This document shows, one piece after another, positions 32,995 to 41,761 of a stretch of DNA of 64,000 nucleotides (its first letter is position 1; every line of letters starts with the position of its first letter). Both the position numbers and the translations under genes were made by a program. The DNA is from Aidingimonas lacisalsi. Lineage in GTDB: Bacteria > Pseudomonadota > Gammaproteobacteria > Pseudomonadales > Halomonadaceae. The stretch is from contig NZ_VRYH01000009.1 in NCBI RefSeq assembly GCF_008079445.1, positions 1-64,000 of the forward strand. Direction: 5' to 3'. The notes beneath the pieces are model-generated. The model saw only the letters and a program-made list of their open reading frames with translations. It was not told the origin of the DNA and made no database searches.

Positions 32995-33327
32995 TCTCGC
33001 TATACACCCCACTTCGATGCCTGACTTGTATAGAGGTATCGATTGGTTTGTTTTAATATTTCTTTTTAAATCAGTAAATTACACTTTTATTGATTTTCTT
33101 AGTCCTCTCTCGATAAAAAGCATTAGAAAATCCCTCCGTGCAGAAACCCCGACTATATGTAATCTTATGTAGTGCAGGGAGTTTTATTGTAACTAAGTGT
33201 ATTAATCCCTTGTCGCATCGATATCGTTGCGATGGAAAGCGTTGTGCGGCTTGAGAGAATGCCGAGGTAACTCTGGGGCGGTAGCGTGGGTAAAGCATCG
33301 TTGATAACGAAAACAATAGGTACCGGT
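32995..33327 (+). promoter_or_regulatory. AT-rich leader of the polysaccharide operon
   Basis: About 330 bases without a gene, markedly AT-rich in its first half. It likely holds the operon promoter and a long untranslated leader that ends in the ops element. No specific -10/-35 pair can be chosen with confidence. Confidence 0.5.
33277..33288 (+). promoter_or_regulatory. ops element (RfaH recruitment site)
   Basis: GGCGGTAGCGTG matches the 12-base ops sequence of JUMPstart leaders exactly. In enterobacteria ops pauses RNA polymerase and loads RfaH, which suppresses Rho termination through long polysaccharide operons. It lies 40 bases before the wza start, the expected position. Whether this host has RfaH is not visible here. 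Confidence 0.85.
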
Positions 33328-34446
33328 ATGTTGATGCAGGGTGGACGTCACTGGTTGGGAGTTATCGCGCTATCAGCCGGCATCAGTGGCTGTGCAATGG
33401 CGCCTGGAGGGCATATCGATTATGAAACGGAATCCGTCTCGTTGGATGGCCTGGTCGATATCGAGCCGATTACGCCGGAGTTGGTCTCCGAGTACCGGGC
33501 CCGCCTGAACGGGAGCATTGCCAGCCCGATATCGCCGGCACTCAGTGCGGCGGTCACCGAGTACGAGTATCTGGTCGGGCCGGGCGATATCCTCAGCATT
33601 GTGGTCTATGACCATCCGGAGTTGACCATTCCCGCGGGTGGCGAAAGAAGCGCTGCCGAGGCGGGCAATGTCGTCCATCCCGATGGAACCCTCTTCTATC
33701 CCTATATCGGCCGGGTCGAGGTCGAGGGTATGACGGTCGAGGCGGTTCGCGACTTGTTGACTCGCCGGTTGTCCGAATACATCAACGACCCGCAGATCGA
33801 GGTGACCGTCGCTGACTATCGTGCCAAGAAGGTCTATGTCAGTGGCGCGGTCGGTTCGCCGGGCACCATTCCCATTACCAATGTGCCGTTGACGGCCATG
33901 GATGCCATCAGTCTGTCCGGTGGCATCAGCGGTGAAGGTAATTGGCATGAGGTGACGCTGACCCGCGATGACGAAGAGGAAGTTCTCTCCTTGTACGACA
34001 TGATGCAGCGGGGCGACCGGACACAGAACCGGCTGCTTCAGGACGGCGATATTCTGCATGTACCGACGCGGGAGAACCAGAACGTGGCAGTGCTCGGGCA
34101 GGTGCGCGCGCCGGGCAACCTCAATCTGGGCAATGAGCGGATAACGTTGACCGATGCATTGGCCCGGGCCGGCGGCGTGGTGGAAGAGCGGGCCGAGCCG
34201 ACGGGGATTTTCGTGATCCGCACCCACCGCGATGCCAGTGACAAGGTGGCCACGGTCTATCAGCTCGATATCAGCAATGCGGTGGCGCTGGCGATGGGTA
34301 CCCGGTTCCCGCTGGAACCGCAGGATATCATTTACGTGACATCGGCGCCGCTGGCTCGCTGGAATACCGTCATCAGCCTGCTGTTGCCCTCCGTCAACCT
34401 ACCGGGGTCGGTCGTGAATACCACCACGGACGTGAACGATCTGTGA
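33328..34446 (+). CDS. wza: Wza-type outer membrane polysaccharide export lipoprotein
   Basis: Forms the outer-membrane channel for capsule or exopolysaccharide. The 372-residue protein has a lipoprotein signal ending in ISGC (lipidated Cys about residue 21), a poly_export domain with YLVGPGDILSIVVYDHPELT near residues 80-100, and SLBB domains (KVYVSGAVGSPGTIP, VAVLGQVRAPGNL). The ATG at 33328 with AGGT six bases upstream is chosen over the GTG at 33286 that overlaps the ops element and would spoil the signal peptide. First of a wza-wzb-wzc set. The next gene overlaps its stop by four bases. Confidence 0.93.
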   Translation: MLMQGGRHWLGVIALSAGISGCAMAPGGHIDYETESVSLDGLVDIEPITPELVSEYRARLNGSIASPISPALSAAVTEYEYLVGPGDILSIVVYDHPELTIPAGGERSAAEAGNVVHPDGTLFYPYIGRVEVEGMTVEAVRDLLTRRLSEYINDPQIEVTVADYRAKKVYVSGAVGSPGTIPITNVPLTAMDAISLSGGISGEGNWHEVTLTRDDEEEVLSLYDMMQRGDRTQNRLLQDGDILHVPTRENQNVAVLGQVRAPGNLNLGNERITLTDALARAGGVVEERAEPTGIFVIRTHRDASDKVATVYQLDISNAVALAMGTRFPLEPQDIIYVTSAPLARWNTVISLLLPSVNLPGSVVNTTTDVNDL

Positions 34447-34904
34447 CATCGATGTTCGATTCGATTCTGGTGGTGTGCAGCGGCAATCTCTGTCGCAGTC
34501 CGGTGGCGACCGCCTTGTTGCAAGCCCGCCTTCCCGGTCGGGTGATCCACTCGGCCGGGTTGAATGCCAACCTGCAAGAGGGGCTGGGTGTGGCAAGTAC
34601 GGCCAGGGAGTTGGCCGAGGCGGATGGACTGGGTGTACACCACCATCGTTCGCGATCGTTACGCAGGGAATGGCTGGAAAACGTCGATCTGGTGCTAGTG
34701 ATGACCGAATCACAGCGGTTGGCGATCGGCGACATGGCCCCGGAAGCCACCGGCCGGACTTTCCTGTTCGGGCGCTGGCTCGAAGGGGGCGGCCCGCAGG
34801 GTGTGGAAATCCCCGATCCTTACCGCAAAAGCCGCGAAGCCTATGCCTATGTGCATCAGTTGCTCGTGAGGGCAGCCGACGAGTGGTATCACCGGCTGAT
34901 ATGA
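34443..34904 (+). CDS. wzb: Wzb-type low-molecular-weight protein tyrosine phosphatase
   Basis: Dephosphorylates the tyrosine kinase Wzc and so permits polymer assembly. The 153-residue enzyme has the P-loop CSGNLCRS near residues 11-18 (Cys-x5-Arg) and the acid-base aspartate in IPDPYRKS near the C-terminus. The start is GTG overlapping the wza stop (GTGA). An ATG three codons later is an alternative. Adjacent to its kinase, as in group 1 capsule and colanic acid loci. Confidence 0.93.
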   Translation: MTSMFDSILVVCSGNLCRSPVATALLQARLPGRVIHSAGLNANLQEGLGVASTARELAEADGLGVHHHRSRSLRREWLENVDLVLVMTESQRLAIGDMAPEATGRTFLFGRWLEGGGPQGVEIPDPYRKSREAYAYVHQLLVRAADEWYHRLI

Positions 34905-34923
34905 CAGCCGCAGGGAACAACCA

Positions 34924-37197
34924 ATGACACAAATGCCCTACCTTCCCCATAGAGAACCGTCCTCTTCCGGCGGCAGCGATATCGATTTCGGTCGCTTGTT
35001 CGGCATGCTGCTGGATCACAAGTGGTTCATCATCCTCGTCACGGCGTTGTTCTTCGTTGGTGGCGTCGTCTATGCCGCACTGTCCACGCCAATCTACCAG
35101 GGTGATGCGCTGGTCCAGGTCGAGCGCCGCTCTTCGGTCAGTCCGTTGGGTGATCTGGACTCCATCATGGGCAATGAAGAGGCCAACACCTCGGCGGAAG
35201 TCGAGATACTGCGCTCACGGATGGTGCTGGGCAAAGTGGTCGATCGAACCGGGCTCGATACGCTGGTGATTCCCGAGCGGGTGCCGTATATCGGTGATTA
35301 CGTACGCCGCAACGGTATTGCCCGGCCCGAGCCGTTTTCGGTGCCGTACCTCTCGCAGTGGGGTATCGATGAGATCGACCTTCCCGACTTGCTGGGGATC
35401 GATACGGCGGCCTGGGGTGGCGAGAATGTGAGAGTCGGGCGCTTCGATGTCGAAGCATCGTTGCGGGGGTATCCCTTTACCCTCCGGGTCGAGGATGGTG
35501 ACAGTTACTCGCTCGTTCAGGGGGAACGGACGATCGGCCAGGGGCGCGTCGGTGACAATGTCACGTTCCTTGATGGCGATATGCACCTGCGGGTGTCGGA
35601 GATCACTGCGCCGGCCGGAGTGGAGTTTACCCTGGTCAAACAGACTCGCGCGGTGGCGGCCGGGTCGCTGGGGGCACGTCTTGGTGTGAGCGAGCAGGGC
35701 GCGAGTGGCGGTAGCAGCACCGGCATGTTGCGACTGCGCCTGACGGGTACTGACCGGGCCGAGATCCAGGATTCGCTCGATGCAATCAGTGAGGCCTTCC
35801 TGATGCAGAATGTCGAGCGTCAGTCCGCGCAGGCGGATCAGAGTCTCGAATTTCTGGAAGAGCAGACGCCGGAACTACGGACCAAGCTGAATGAGGCTGA
35901 AGAGCGGCTGAATCAGTATCGGGTCGACACCAATAGTGTCGATCTCAATTCGGAATCGCAGTCCGTGGTCAATCAGATGATTGCCGTCGAGCAACAGCTC
36001 AGTGATCTCGAGTTGCAGGAAGCCGAGCTGGCGCAGCGCTTCACGGGCAATCATCCCTCCTACCGGGCACTGGGACGTCAACGAGCCCACCTGCAGGAGG
36101 AGCGCGAAGAGCTCAATCAGCGGATCGACAGTCTGCCGGCGGCCCAGCAGGAAGTCGTGCGGCTGACCCGGGATGTCGAGGTGACCCAGGCGATCTATGT
36201 CAACCTGCTCAATCGCGCTCAGGAATTGCAGGTGGCCAAGGCCGGCACGATCGGCAATGTGCGAATCATCGATGATACCGTGGTCGGCGCCGGTCCGATT
36301 GCCCCGAATAAGCCGGTGATCGTCATGCTGGCGACTGTCATGGGTGGTTTCCTGTCAGTGGCGTTCGTCCTGGCGCGCGGGTTTCTCAACCGCGGCGTGG
36401 AAAACCCCGAACAACTTGAGGAACTTGGACTGCCGGTCTATGCGACCGTGCCGTTGTCCGACGCCCAGACCAAACTGGTCAAACGCATCAAGCATCGGCG
36501 TGACAAGAAGAGTCGAGCGGTCATCGGTGGGTTGCTGGCATCGACGAACCCGACTGATACCGCCATCGAGGCCATGCGAGGCCTGCGTACCAGCCTACAC
36601 TTCGCCATGCTGGACGCTATCAATAACAGCATCATGATCACCGGCCCGAGTCCGAATGTCGGCAAGAGCTTTCTGTCGGCCAATCTTGGGGCGGTCTGTG
36701 CCCAGGCCGAACAGCGGGTGCTGGTCATCGATGCCGATATGCGCAAGGGACACATTCACCATATCTTCGGCGACAAGCCCGATAACGGGTTGTCGGATGT
36801 CCTGTCGGGCAGATGCCATTGGCAGAAAGCCATCCGTTATACCTCGATCGAAGGGCTCTGTTATCTGTCGCGGGGTGTGGTCCCTCCCAATCCGTCGGAG
36901 CTGTTGATGCAGGAGCGGTTTTCACGCTTCCTGCAGAGTGTCAGCCCCGAGTTCGATCTTGTGATCATCGATACGCCGCCGATTCTGGCCGTCACCGATG
37001 CCGCGATTGTCGGCAAGCAGGTCGGAACGACGTTGATGGTCGCACGCTTCCAGTTGAATCCTCCCCGTGAAGTGAACATTGCCCTCAAGCGCCTCGAAAA
37101 CGCCGGTGTCGAGGTCAAGGGCTGCATCATGAACGCCCTCGAGAACAAGGCGGCCGCCAGCTACGGCTACGGGTACTACCATTACACCTACTCCTGA
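34924..37197 (+). CDS. wzc: Wzc-type tyrosine autokinase and chain-length regulator
   Basis: An inner-membrane protein of 757 residues controlling export and chain length. A Wzz domain with a TM helix lies near residues 35-58, a long periplasmic coiled-coil region at about 290-420, and a second TM near 460-480. The cytoplasmic BY-kinase has Walker A SPNVGKSF, Walker A' VLVIDADMRKG and Walker B LVIIDTPP. The C-terminus is the tyrosine cluster SYGYGYYHYTYS, the autophosphorylation tail. Stands directly after its phosphatase with a 19-base gap. Confidence 0.94.
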   Translation: MTQMPYLPHREPSSSGGSDIDFGRLFGMLLDHKWFIILVTALFFVGGVVYAALSTPIYQGDALVQVERRSSVSPLGDLDSIMGNEEANTSAEVEILRSRMVLGKVVDRTGLDTLVIPERVPYIGDYVRRNGIARPEPFSVPYLSQWGIDEIDLPDLLGIDTAAWGGENVRVGRFDVEASLRGYPFTLRVEDGDSYSLVQGERTIGQGRVGDNVTFLDGDMHLRVSEITAPAGVEFTLVKQTRAVAAGSLGARLGVSEQGASGGSSTGMLRLRLTGTDRAEIQDSLDAISEAFLMQNVERQSAQADQSLEFLEEQTPELRTKLNEAEERLNQYRVDTNSVDLNSESQSVVNQMIAVEQQLSDLELQEAELAQRFTGNHPSYRALGRQRAHLQEEREELNQRIDSLPAAQQEVVRLTRDVEVTQAIYVNLLNRAQELQVAKAGTIGNVRIIDDTVVGAGPIAPNKPVIVMLATVMGGFLSVAFVLARGFLNRGVENPEQLEELGLPVYATVPLSDAQTKLVKRIKHRRDKKSRAVIGGLLASTNPTDTAIEAMRGLRTSLHFAMLDAINNSIMITGPSPNVGKSFLSANLGAVCAQAEQRVLVIDADMRKGHIHHIFGDKPDNGLSDVLSGRCHWQKAIRYTSIEGLCYLSRGVVPPNPSELLMQERFSRFLQSVSPEFDLVIIDTPPILAVTDAAIVGKQVGTTLMVARFQLNPPREVNIALKRLENAGVEVKGCIMNALENKAAASYGYGYYHYTYS

Positions 37198-37205
37198 GTC
37201 CACGC

Positions 37206-39026
37206 ATGTTCCACCAACTCAAGGAACTCTACACGTTGCTGACCCGCGAGCAGCGCCGCAAGCTCAAGGCGTTGCAGTTGTTGGTAGTGATCATGTCGTT
37301 CACCGAAATCGCCAGCGTCGTCTCGATCGGGCCGTTCATGGCGCTGGTGGGTGATATTGAACAACTTCAGGGCAATGGCTGGTTGGCGGAGATCTATCAG
37401 TTCAGCGGTGCGGCAACACCCGAAGACTTCCTGTTCATGACGGGCATCATCGTCCTACTGTTGCTGGTGGTGGCCGGGCTGTTCTCCATGTACACGACCT
37501 GGCGTTTGTCTCTCTATGGAACCTATGTAGGTACGGAGATCTCCAGTCGACTCTACCGGTACTACATGCATCAACCCTGGCTGTTTCATACCACGGGTAG
37601 CAGCAGCTACCTGACCAAGCAGATCGCACAGGAGTGTCAGCGTGTCATCAACGGCATCATCACCCCGGTCATGGAGATGAACGCCAAGTTGTTGATGGCC
37701 AGCATGATGTCGGTGGCGATCTTTATCTACAATCCGGTCGTGGCACTGATTGCACTGGTACTATTCGGTGTTTCGTACTACGTCTTGTATAAGACGGTAC
37801 GCAAGAAACTGATCGATAATGGCCGAGACATTTCGGAGGCTCAGAATCAGCGTTATCGACTGATGGCGGAAGGATTCGGCGGTATCAAGGATGTGTTGTT
37901 GCTGGGTCGGCAACGTCTATTTACTTCACAGTTCAATAGGACAAGCCGGCATCTAGCATATGCCATGGGCACCAATCAGGCGCTACGACAGGTACCTCGG
38001 TATGCCATGGAGATAGTCGCCTTCGGTGCGGTGATCTTTCTGGTGTTGTATCTGTTGAGATCCCATCAGGGCAACCTGGGAAGCATCCTGCCAGTATTGT
38101 CGGTGTATGCCCTGGCGGGGTTCAAACTGCTTCCTGCCTTTCAGCAAACCTATGCCAGCATTTCCACCATTCGCGGCAACCTGTCGGCGTATGAGACGGT
38201 TCGGGATGATTTGTGGGCCAGTCGTGAGGGATATGTACCTGACGATTTCGCCACCTCCCGGGGAAGTGATGCGTCGACTGACCCCGTATTGATACCTGAG
38301 CACGACATTGTGCTTGAAAACATCGCGTTTCATTATCCAAACAAGCTGGAACCGGCATTGAAAGGCCTGTCCTTGACGATACCCGTCAATGAAGTCGTTG
38401 GACTGGTAGGCGCATCGGGATCGGGTAAATCCACTATCATCGATCTGCTGCTGGGCTTGATCGATCCCGATCCGGGTGAAGTCCTCATCGATGGTCAGCC
38501 TCTAACTCGCGATATCAAGCGTGCCTGGCAGAATTCGGTCGGTTTCGTGTCACAAAACATCTTCCTGGCCGATGCCAGTATTCGGCGCAATATCGCCTTT
38601 GGCTTGCCTGATGATCTGATAGATGAGGCGCGCGTCAAGCGGGCGGTTGAACTCTCGCACTTGAGTGAGTTGGTCGATGAGTTGGAAGAAGGGCTCGATA
38701 CCCGGGTGGGGGAGCGCGGCATTCAACTGTCCGGCGGACAGCGTCAGCGTATCGGCATTGCCCGCGCACTTTACCACGATGCCAGCGTATTGATCCTGGA
38801 TGAAGCGACCAGTGCGCTCGATGGCATCACCGAAAAGATCATCATGGATGCCATTCACGATTTCTCCGGCAGCAAGACCATCGTACTGGTGGCTCACCGG
38901 CTGGCGACCGTGAAGCAGTGCGATCGTATCTATCTGATCAGCCGCGGTCGGGTCGTCGACCAGGGCGATTACGACAGCCTGATGCAGGATAACGACACCT
39001 TCCGCCGTATGGCGCAGCACGCCTGA
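37206..39026 (+). CDS. ABC transporter with fused permease and ATPase (PglK/MsbA-like flippase)
   Basis: A 606-residue half-transporter. Six TM helices in residues 1-320 are followed by an ATPase with Walker A GASGSGKST, the signature LSGGQRQRIGIARAL, Walker B VLILDEATSALDG and the H-loop VLVAHRL. The length and type resemble PglK, which flips lipid-linked glycans. No Wzx flippase is seen in the window, so this protein may move the lipid-linked repeat unit across the inner membrane. It lies eight bases after wzc, inside the operon. Confidence 0.87.
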   Translation: MFHQLKELYTLLTREQRRKLKALQLLVVIMSFTEIASVVSIGPFMALVGDIEQLQGNGWLAEIYQFSGAATPEDFLFMTGIIVLLLLVVAGLFSMYTTWRLSLYGTYVGTEISSRLYRYYMHQPWLFHTTGSSSYLTKQIAQECQRVINGIITPVMEMNAKLLMASMMSVAIFIYNPVVALIALVLFGVSYYVLYKTVRKKLIDNGRDISEAQNQRYRLMAEGFGGIKDVLLLGRQRLFTSQFNRTSRHLAYAMGTNQALRQVPRYAMEIVAFGAVIFLVLYLLRSHQGNLGSILPVLSVYALAGFKLLPAFQQTYASISTIRGNLSAYETVRDDLWASREGYVPDDFATSRGSDASTDPVLIPEHDIVLENIAFHYPNKLEPALKGLSLTIPVNEVVGLVGASGSGKSTIIDLLLGLIDPDPGEVLIDGQPLTRDIKRAWQNSVGFVSQNIFLADASIRRNIAFGLPDDLIDEARVKRAVELSHLSELVDELEEGLDTRVGERGIQLSGGQRQRIGIARALYHDASVLILDEATSALDGITEKIIMDAIHDFSGSKTIVLVAHRLATVKQCDRIYLISRGRVVDQGDYDSLMQDNDTFRRMAQHA

Positions 39027-39065
39027 TTACACCATTCCCCTCTGACGTTTCCGGATGGACGACGC

Positions 39066-40076
39066 ATGGATTTGACGAACAGAACGATTCTGGTGACCGG
39101 TGCCGATGGTTTCATCGGCTCGCATCTGGTGGAGACACTGGTCAGGCGGGGCCATTCGGTCAGGGCGTTCGTGATGTACAACGCCTTCAATTCCTGGGGC
39201 TGGCTGGATCAGAGTGAACCGGATATTCGGGAAGCGGTCGACGTGTTTGCGGGCGACATTCGCGATCCGCATGGCGTCCGAAAGGCGATGACAGGCTGCG
39301 ATGTCGTACTGCACCTGGCGGCGTTGATCGCGATTCCGTATTCCTACCATTCGCCCGATACGTACATCGATACCAACATCAAGGGAGCGCTCAACGTACT
39401 GCAGGCAGCACGGGAGCTTGGCGTCGAGCGAGTGGTGCATACCTCGACCAGTGAAGTGTATGGCACGGCGCTCAGTGTGCCGATCGACGAGTCGCATCCA
39501 TTGCAGGGGCAATCTCCCTACTCGGCGTCCAAGATTGGTGCCGACCAACTGGCGCTGTCGTTTCATCGCTCGTTTGCTACCCCGGTGGCGCTGATTCGAC
39601 CGTTCAATACCTATGGCCCGCGCCAGTCCGCGCGGGCGGTGATTCCTACCATCATCACGCAACTGGCCGCCGGCAGCCGACGACTGCGGTTGGGCTCGCT
39701 GCATCCGACCCGCGACTTCAGCTATGTCGACGATACGGTGGCCGGTTTCATCAAGGTGGCCGAGTGTGACGACGCGGTGGGGCAGGCCATCAATGTCGGT
39801 AGTGGTTTCGAAATCAGTATTGGCGAGACGGCCAGATTGATTGCCGATCTGATGGGCCGCGAAGTGGCTATCGAATCCGACGATCAGCGGCTGCGCCCCG
39901 AAAAGAGCGAGGTCGAGCGGCTCTGGGCCGATACACGCCGCGCGGTATCCTGGCTGGGCCATGTGCCGACCTATGCTGGCGAGGACGGATTGAGTCGGGG
40001 GCTCGAGAAGACGATTGCGTGGTTCACGCAGACCGACAATCTGTCCCGCTACAAAGCCGACCATTACAACCTGTGA
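39066..40076 (+). CDS. legB: LegB-type NDP-sugar 4,6-dehydratase
   Basis: An extended SDR of 336 residues. TGADGFIGSHL near residues 11-21 is the NAD-binding loop. STSEVYG and the catalytic YSASK (about 155-159) are intact, and the C-terminal FTQTDNLSRYKADHYNL resembles LegB of legionaminic acid pathways, which makes the 4-keto-6-deoxy intermediate from GDP-GlcNAc. The following genes complete most of that pathway. A related 4,6-dehydratase with another NDP-hexosamine cannot be excluded. A short gap after the exporter gene suggests the same operon. Confidence 0.85.
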   Translation: MDLTNRTILVTGADGFIGSHLVETLVRRGHSVRAFVMYNAFNSWGWLDQSEPDIREAVDVFAGDIRDPHGVRKAMTGCDVVLHLAALIAIPYSYHSPDTYIDTNIKGALNVLQAARELGVERVVHTSTSEVYGTALSVPIDESHPLQGQSPYSASKIGADQLALSFHRSFATPVALIRPFNTYGPRQSARAVIPTIITQLAAGSRRLRLGSLHPTRDFSYVDDTVAGFIKVAECDDAVGQAINVGSGFEISIGETARLIADLMGREVAIESDDQRLRPEKSEVERLWADTRRAVSWLGHVPTYAGEDGLSRGLEKTIAWFTQTDNLSRYKADHYNL

Positions 40077-40118
40077 TGGTTCCTCTCAAGATGATCTGCA
40101 CGATAAAGGTGACAACTG

Positions 40119-40745
40119 GTGTGTGACTTCGTGGTGCTTGGGGGAGGAGGGCATGCCCGGGTCATCATCCACGGGCTGCAGTCTCTTGGTCATCAGGTCT
40201 GCGGTTACACCGCGCTGGAGAATGTTGGTGCGCTGCGGGGTGTGCCGTATCTGGGCAGCGATATGCTGTTGGCCGAGCTGAAACCGCAATTGCCCGAGTA
40301 TGCCGCGCTGGGCATTGGCAAGGTGGTTCCCGATTCGCTTCGTAGCGGGTTGATGGACCGGCTGTTCAGACTCGGCTTCCGGCTGCCCGCTCTGATAATG
40401 CGGTACGCAGTCGTGCATGACGATGTCGATCTCGGCGAGGGATCGGTGATCCTGGATGGGGCGATCGTGGTTTCCGGCAGCCGACTTGGCCGGGCGTGCA
40501 TCATCAATACACACGCCAGTGTCGATCATGATTGTGTCATCGGTGACGACGTACATATCGCTCCCGGGGGGACGTTGAGTGGTGGTGTCGTGGTCGGGAA
40601 CCGCTGCATGATCGGGACCGGAGCCAAGCTGATTCACGGGGTGCGGTTGTGTGACGACTGCCTGATCGGCGCTGGCTCGACGGTCACGCGCAATATCGAT
40701 GTTCCCGGTACCTATGTCGGGACACCTGCCAGGAGACTCCCTTGA
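40119..40745 (+). CDS. PglD-like sugar O/N-acetyltransferase (LegH role)
   Basis: A 208-residue NeuD/PglD-family acyltransferase. An N-terminal Rossmann-like half (VVLGGGGHARVIIHGLQSLG) is followed by a left-handed beta-helix of hexapeptide repeats (GEGSVILDGAIVVSG, IINTHASVDHDCVIGDDVHI), with His in ASVDHDC as catalytic base. In nonulosonic acid loci such enzymes acetylate the 4-amino sugar. It starts at GTG with AAAGGTG upstream. Its stop overlaps the TTG start of the next gene. Substrate by context only. Confidence 0.84.
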   Translation: MCDFVVLGGGGHARVIIHGLQSLGHQVCGYTALENVGALRGVPYLGSDMLLAELKPQLPEYAALGIGKVVPDSLRSGLMDRLFRLGFRLPALIMRYAVVHDDVDLGEGSVILDGAIVVSGSRLGRACIINTHASVDHDCVIGDDVHIAPGGTLSGGVVVGNRCMIGTGAKLIHGVRLCDDCLIGAGSTVTRNIDVPGTYVGTPARRLP

Positions 40746-41761
40746 ACGATCTGGATAGCACCTTCGTGATCGCCGAAGCTGGTGTCAATCACAATGGCTC
40801 GATCGAGTTGGCCCTCGATCTGATCGAGACAGCCAAGCGCTGCGGGGCCGATGCCGTGAAATTCCAGGCTTTCCGGACGGATCGGTTGGTCACCCGGCAA
40901 GCCGGCAAGGCAGCGTATCAGCAACGAACGTCGCCGGAAGCGGAAACCCAGTACGCGATGCTCGAGTCACTGGAATTGTCCGAGGCACAATTCGCACTGA
41001 TTAGTGATCGGTGCGCAACGCTGGGGATCGAATTCATGGCGAGCCCGTTCGACGAAGCGAGCGCCTCGCTACTCGATGACATGGGGATGCGTCGCTTCAA
41101 GATTCCCTCCGGTGAGATCACTAATCTGCCGCTTCTGGCACATATCGGTGCCTTCGCCAAGCCGGTCATCCTGTCGACCGGGATGTGTCACCTGGCGGAC
41201 GTGGAACCGGCCTTGTACCGACTGTTGGATGCCGGCGCTGCGGATGTGACGCTGCTGCACTGCGTGACGGAGTATCCGGCGCCCTATGACGAGATCAATC
41301 TGACGGCGATGGATACGCTGGCTCGGGCGTTCGGCGTCAAGGTGGGCTATTCCGATCATACTCAGGGAACCGAGATTTCACTGGCGGCTGTCGCCATGGG
41401 AGCGGTGGTGCTGGAAAAACACTTCACTCTCGATACGACCATGCCCGGGCCGGATCACGCCGCTTCGCTGGCCCCCGATGACTTTCAGCGCATGGTGGAA
41501 GGCATTCGTCATATAGAGATGGCGCGAGGCGACGGCCGCAAGCGACCCGCTCCCTGCGAACAAGCGAATGCCAGCGTGGTGCGCAAGAGTATCGTCGTCA
41601 ACCGCCCCCTGGCAGCAGGAGATGTCATTACGGAAGCGCATGTCACCGTGAAGCGACCTGGTTGCGGTATGGCGCCCAGCTTGCTCGGAGCGGTGATCGG
41701 GCGGCAGGTGGCCAGGCCGTTGGCAGTCGATGAGTTGCTCGATTGGCAGGATCTGTCGTGA
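40742..41761 (+). CDS. legI: Nonulosonic acid synthase (NeuB/LegI family)
   Basis: Condenses a 2,4-diamino- or N-acetyl-hexose with phosphoenolpyruvate to form a nine-carbon acid. The 339-residue protein shows the NeuB barrel (FVIAEAGVNHNGSIELALDL, ADAVKFQAF, YSDHTQGTEIS, VLEKHFTLDTTMPGPDH) and a C-terminal antifreeze-like SAF domain (KRPGCGMAPS). Start at TTG with AGGAG upstream, overlapping the previous stop. Context with PtmE and LegB favours legionaminic acid over sialic acid. Sequence alone does not settle it. Confidence 0.9.
   Translation: MNDLDSTFVIAEAGVNHNGSIELALDLIETAKRCGADAVKFQAFRTDRLVTRQAGKAAYQQRTSPEAETQYAMLESLELSEAQFALISDRCATLGIEFMASPFDEASASLLDDMGMRRFKIPSGEITNLPLLAHIGAFAKPVILSTGMCHLADVEPALYRLLDAGAADVTLLHCVTEYPAPYDEINLTAMDTLARAFGVKVGYSDHTQGTEISLAAVAMGAVVLEKHFTLDTTMPGPDHAASLAPDDFQRMVEGIRHIEMARGDGRKRPAPCEQANASVVRKSIVVNRPLAAGDVITEAHVTVKRPGCGMAPSLLGAVIGRQVARPLAVDELLDWQDLS

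Noticed and set aside
33286-33327. GTG start for wza overlapping the ops element
   Set aside because: It would place a polar stretch before the lipoprotein signal. The ATG at 33328 has a ribosome site and gives a normal signal peptide.
39027-40064. 345-codon minus-strand frame over legB
   Set aside because: Antisense shadow of a gene with full SDR motifs. No family features of its own.
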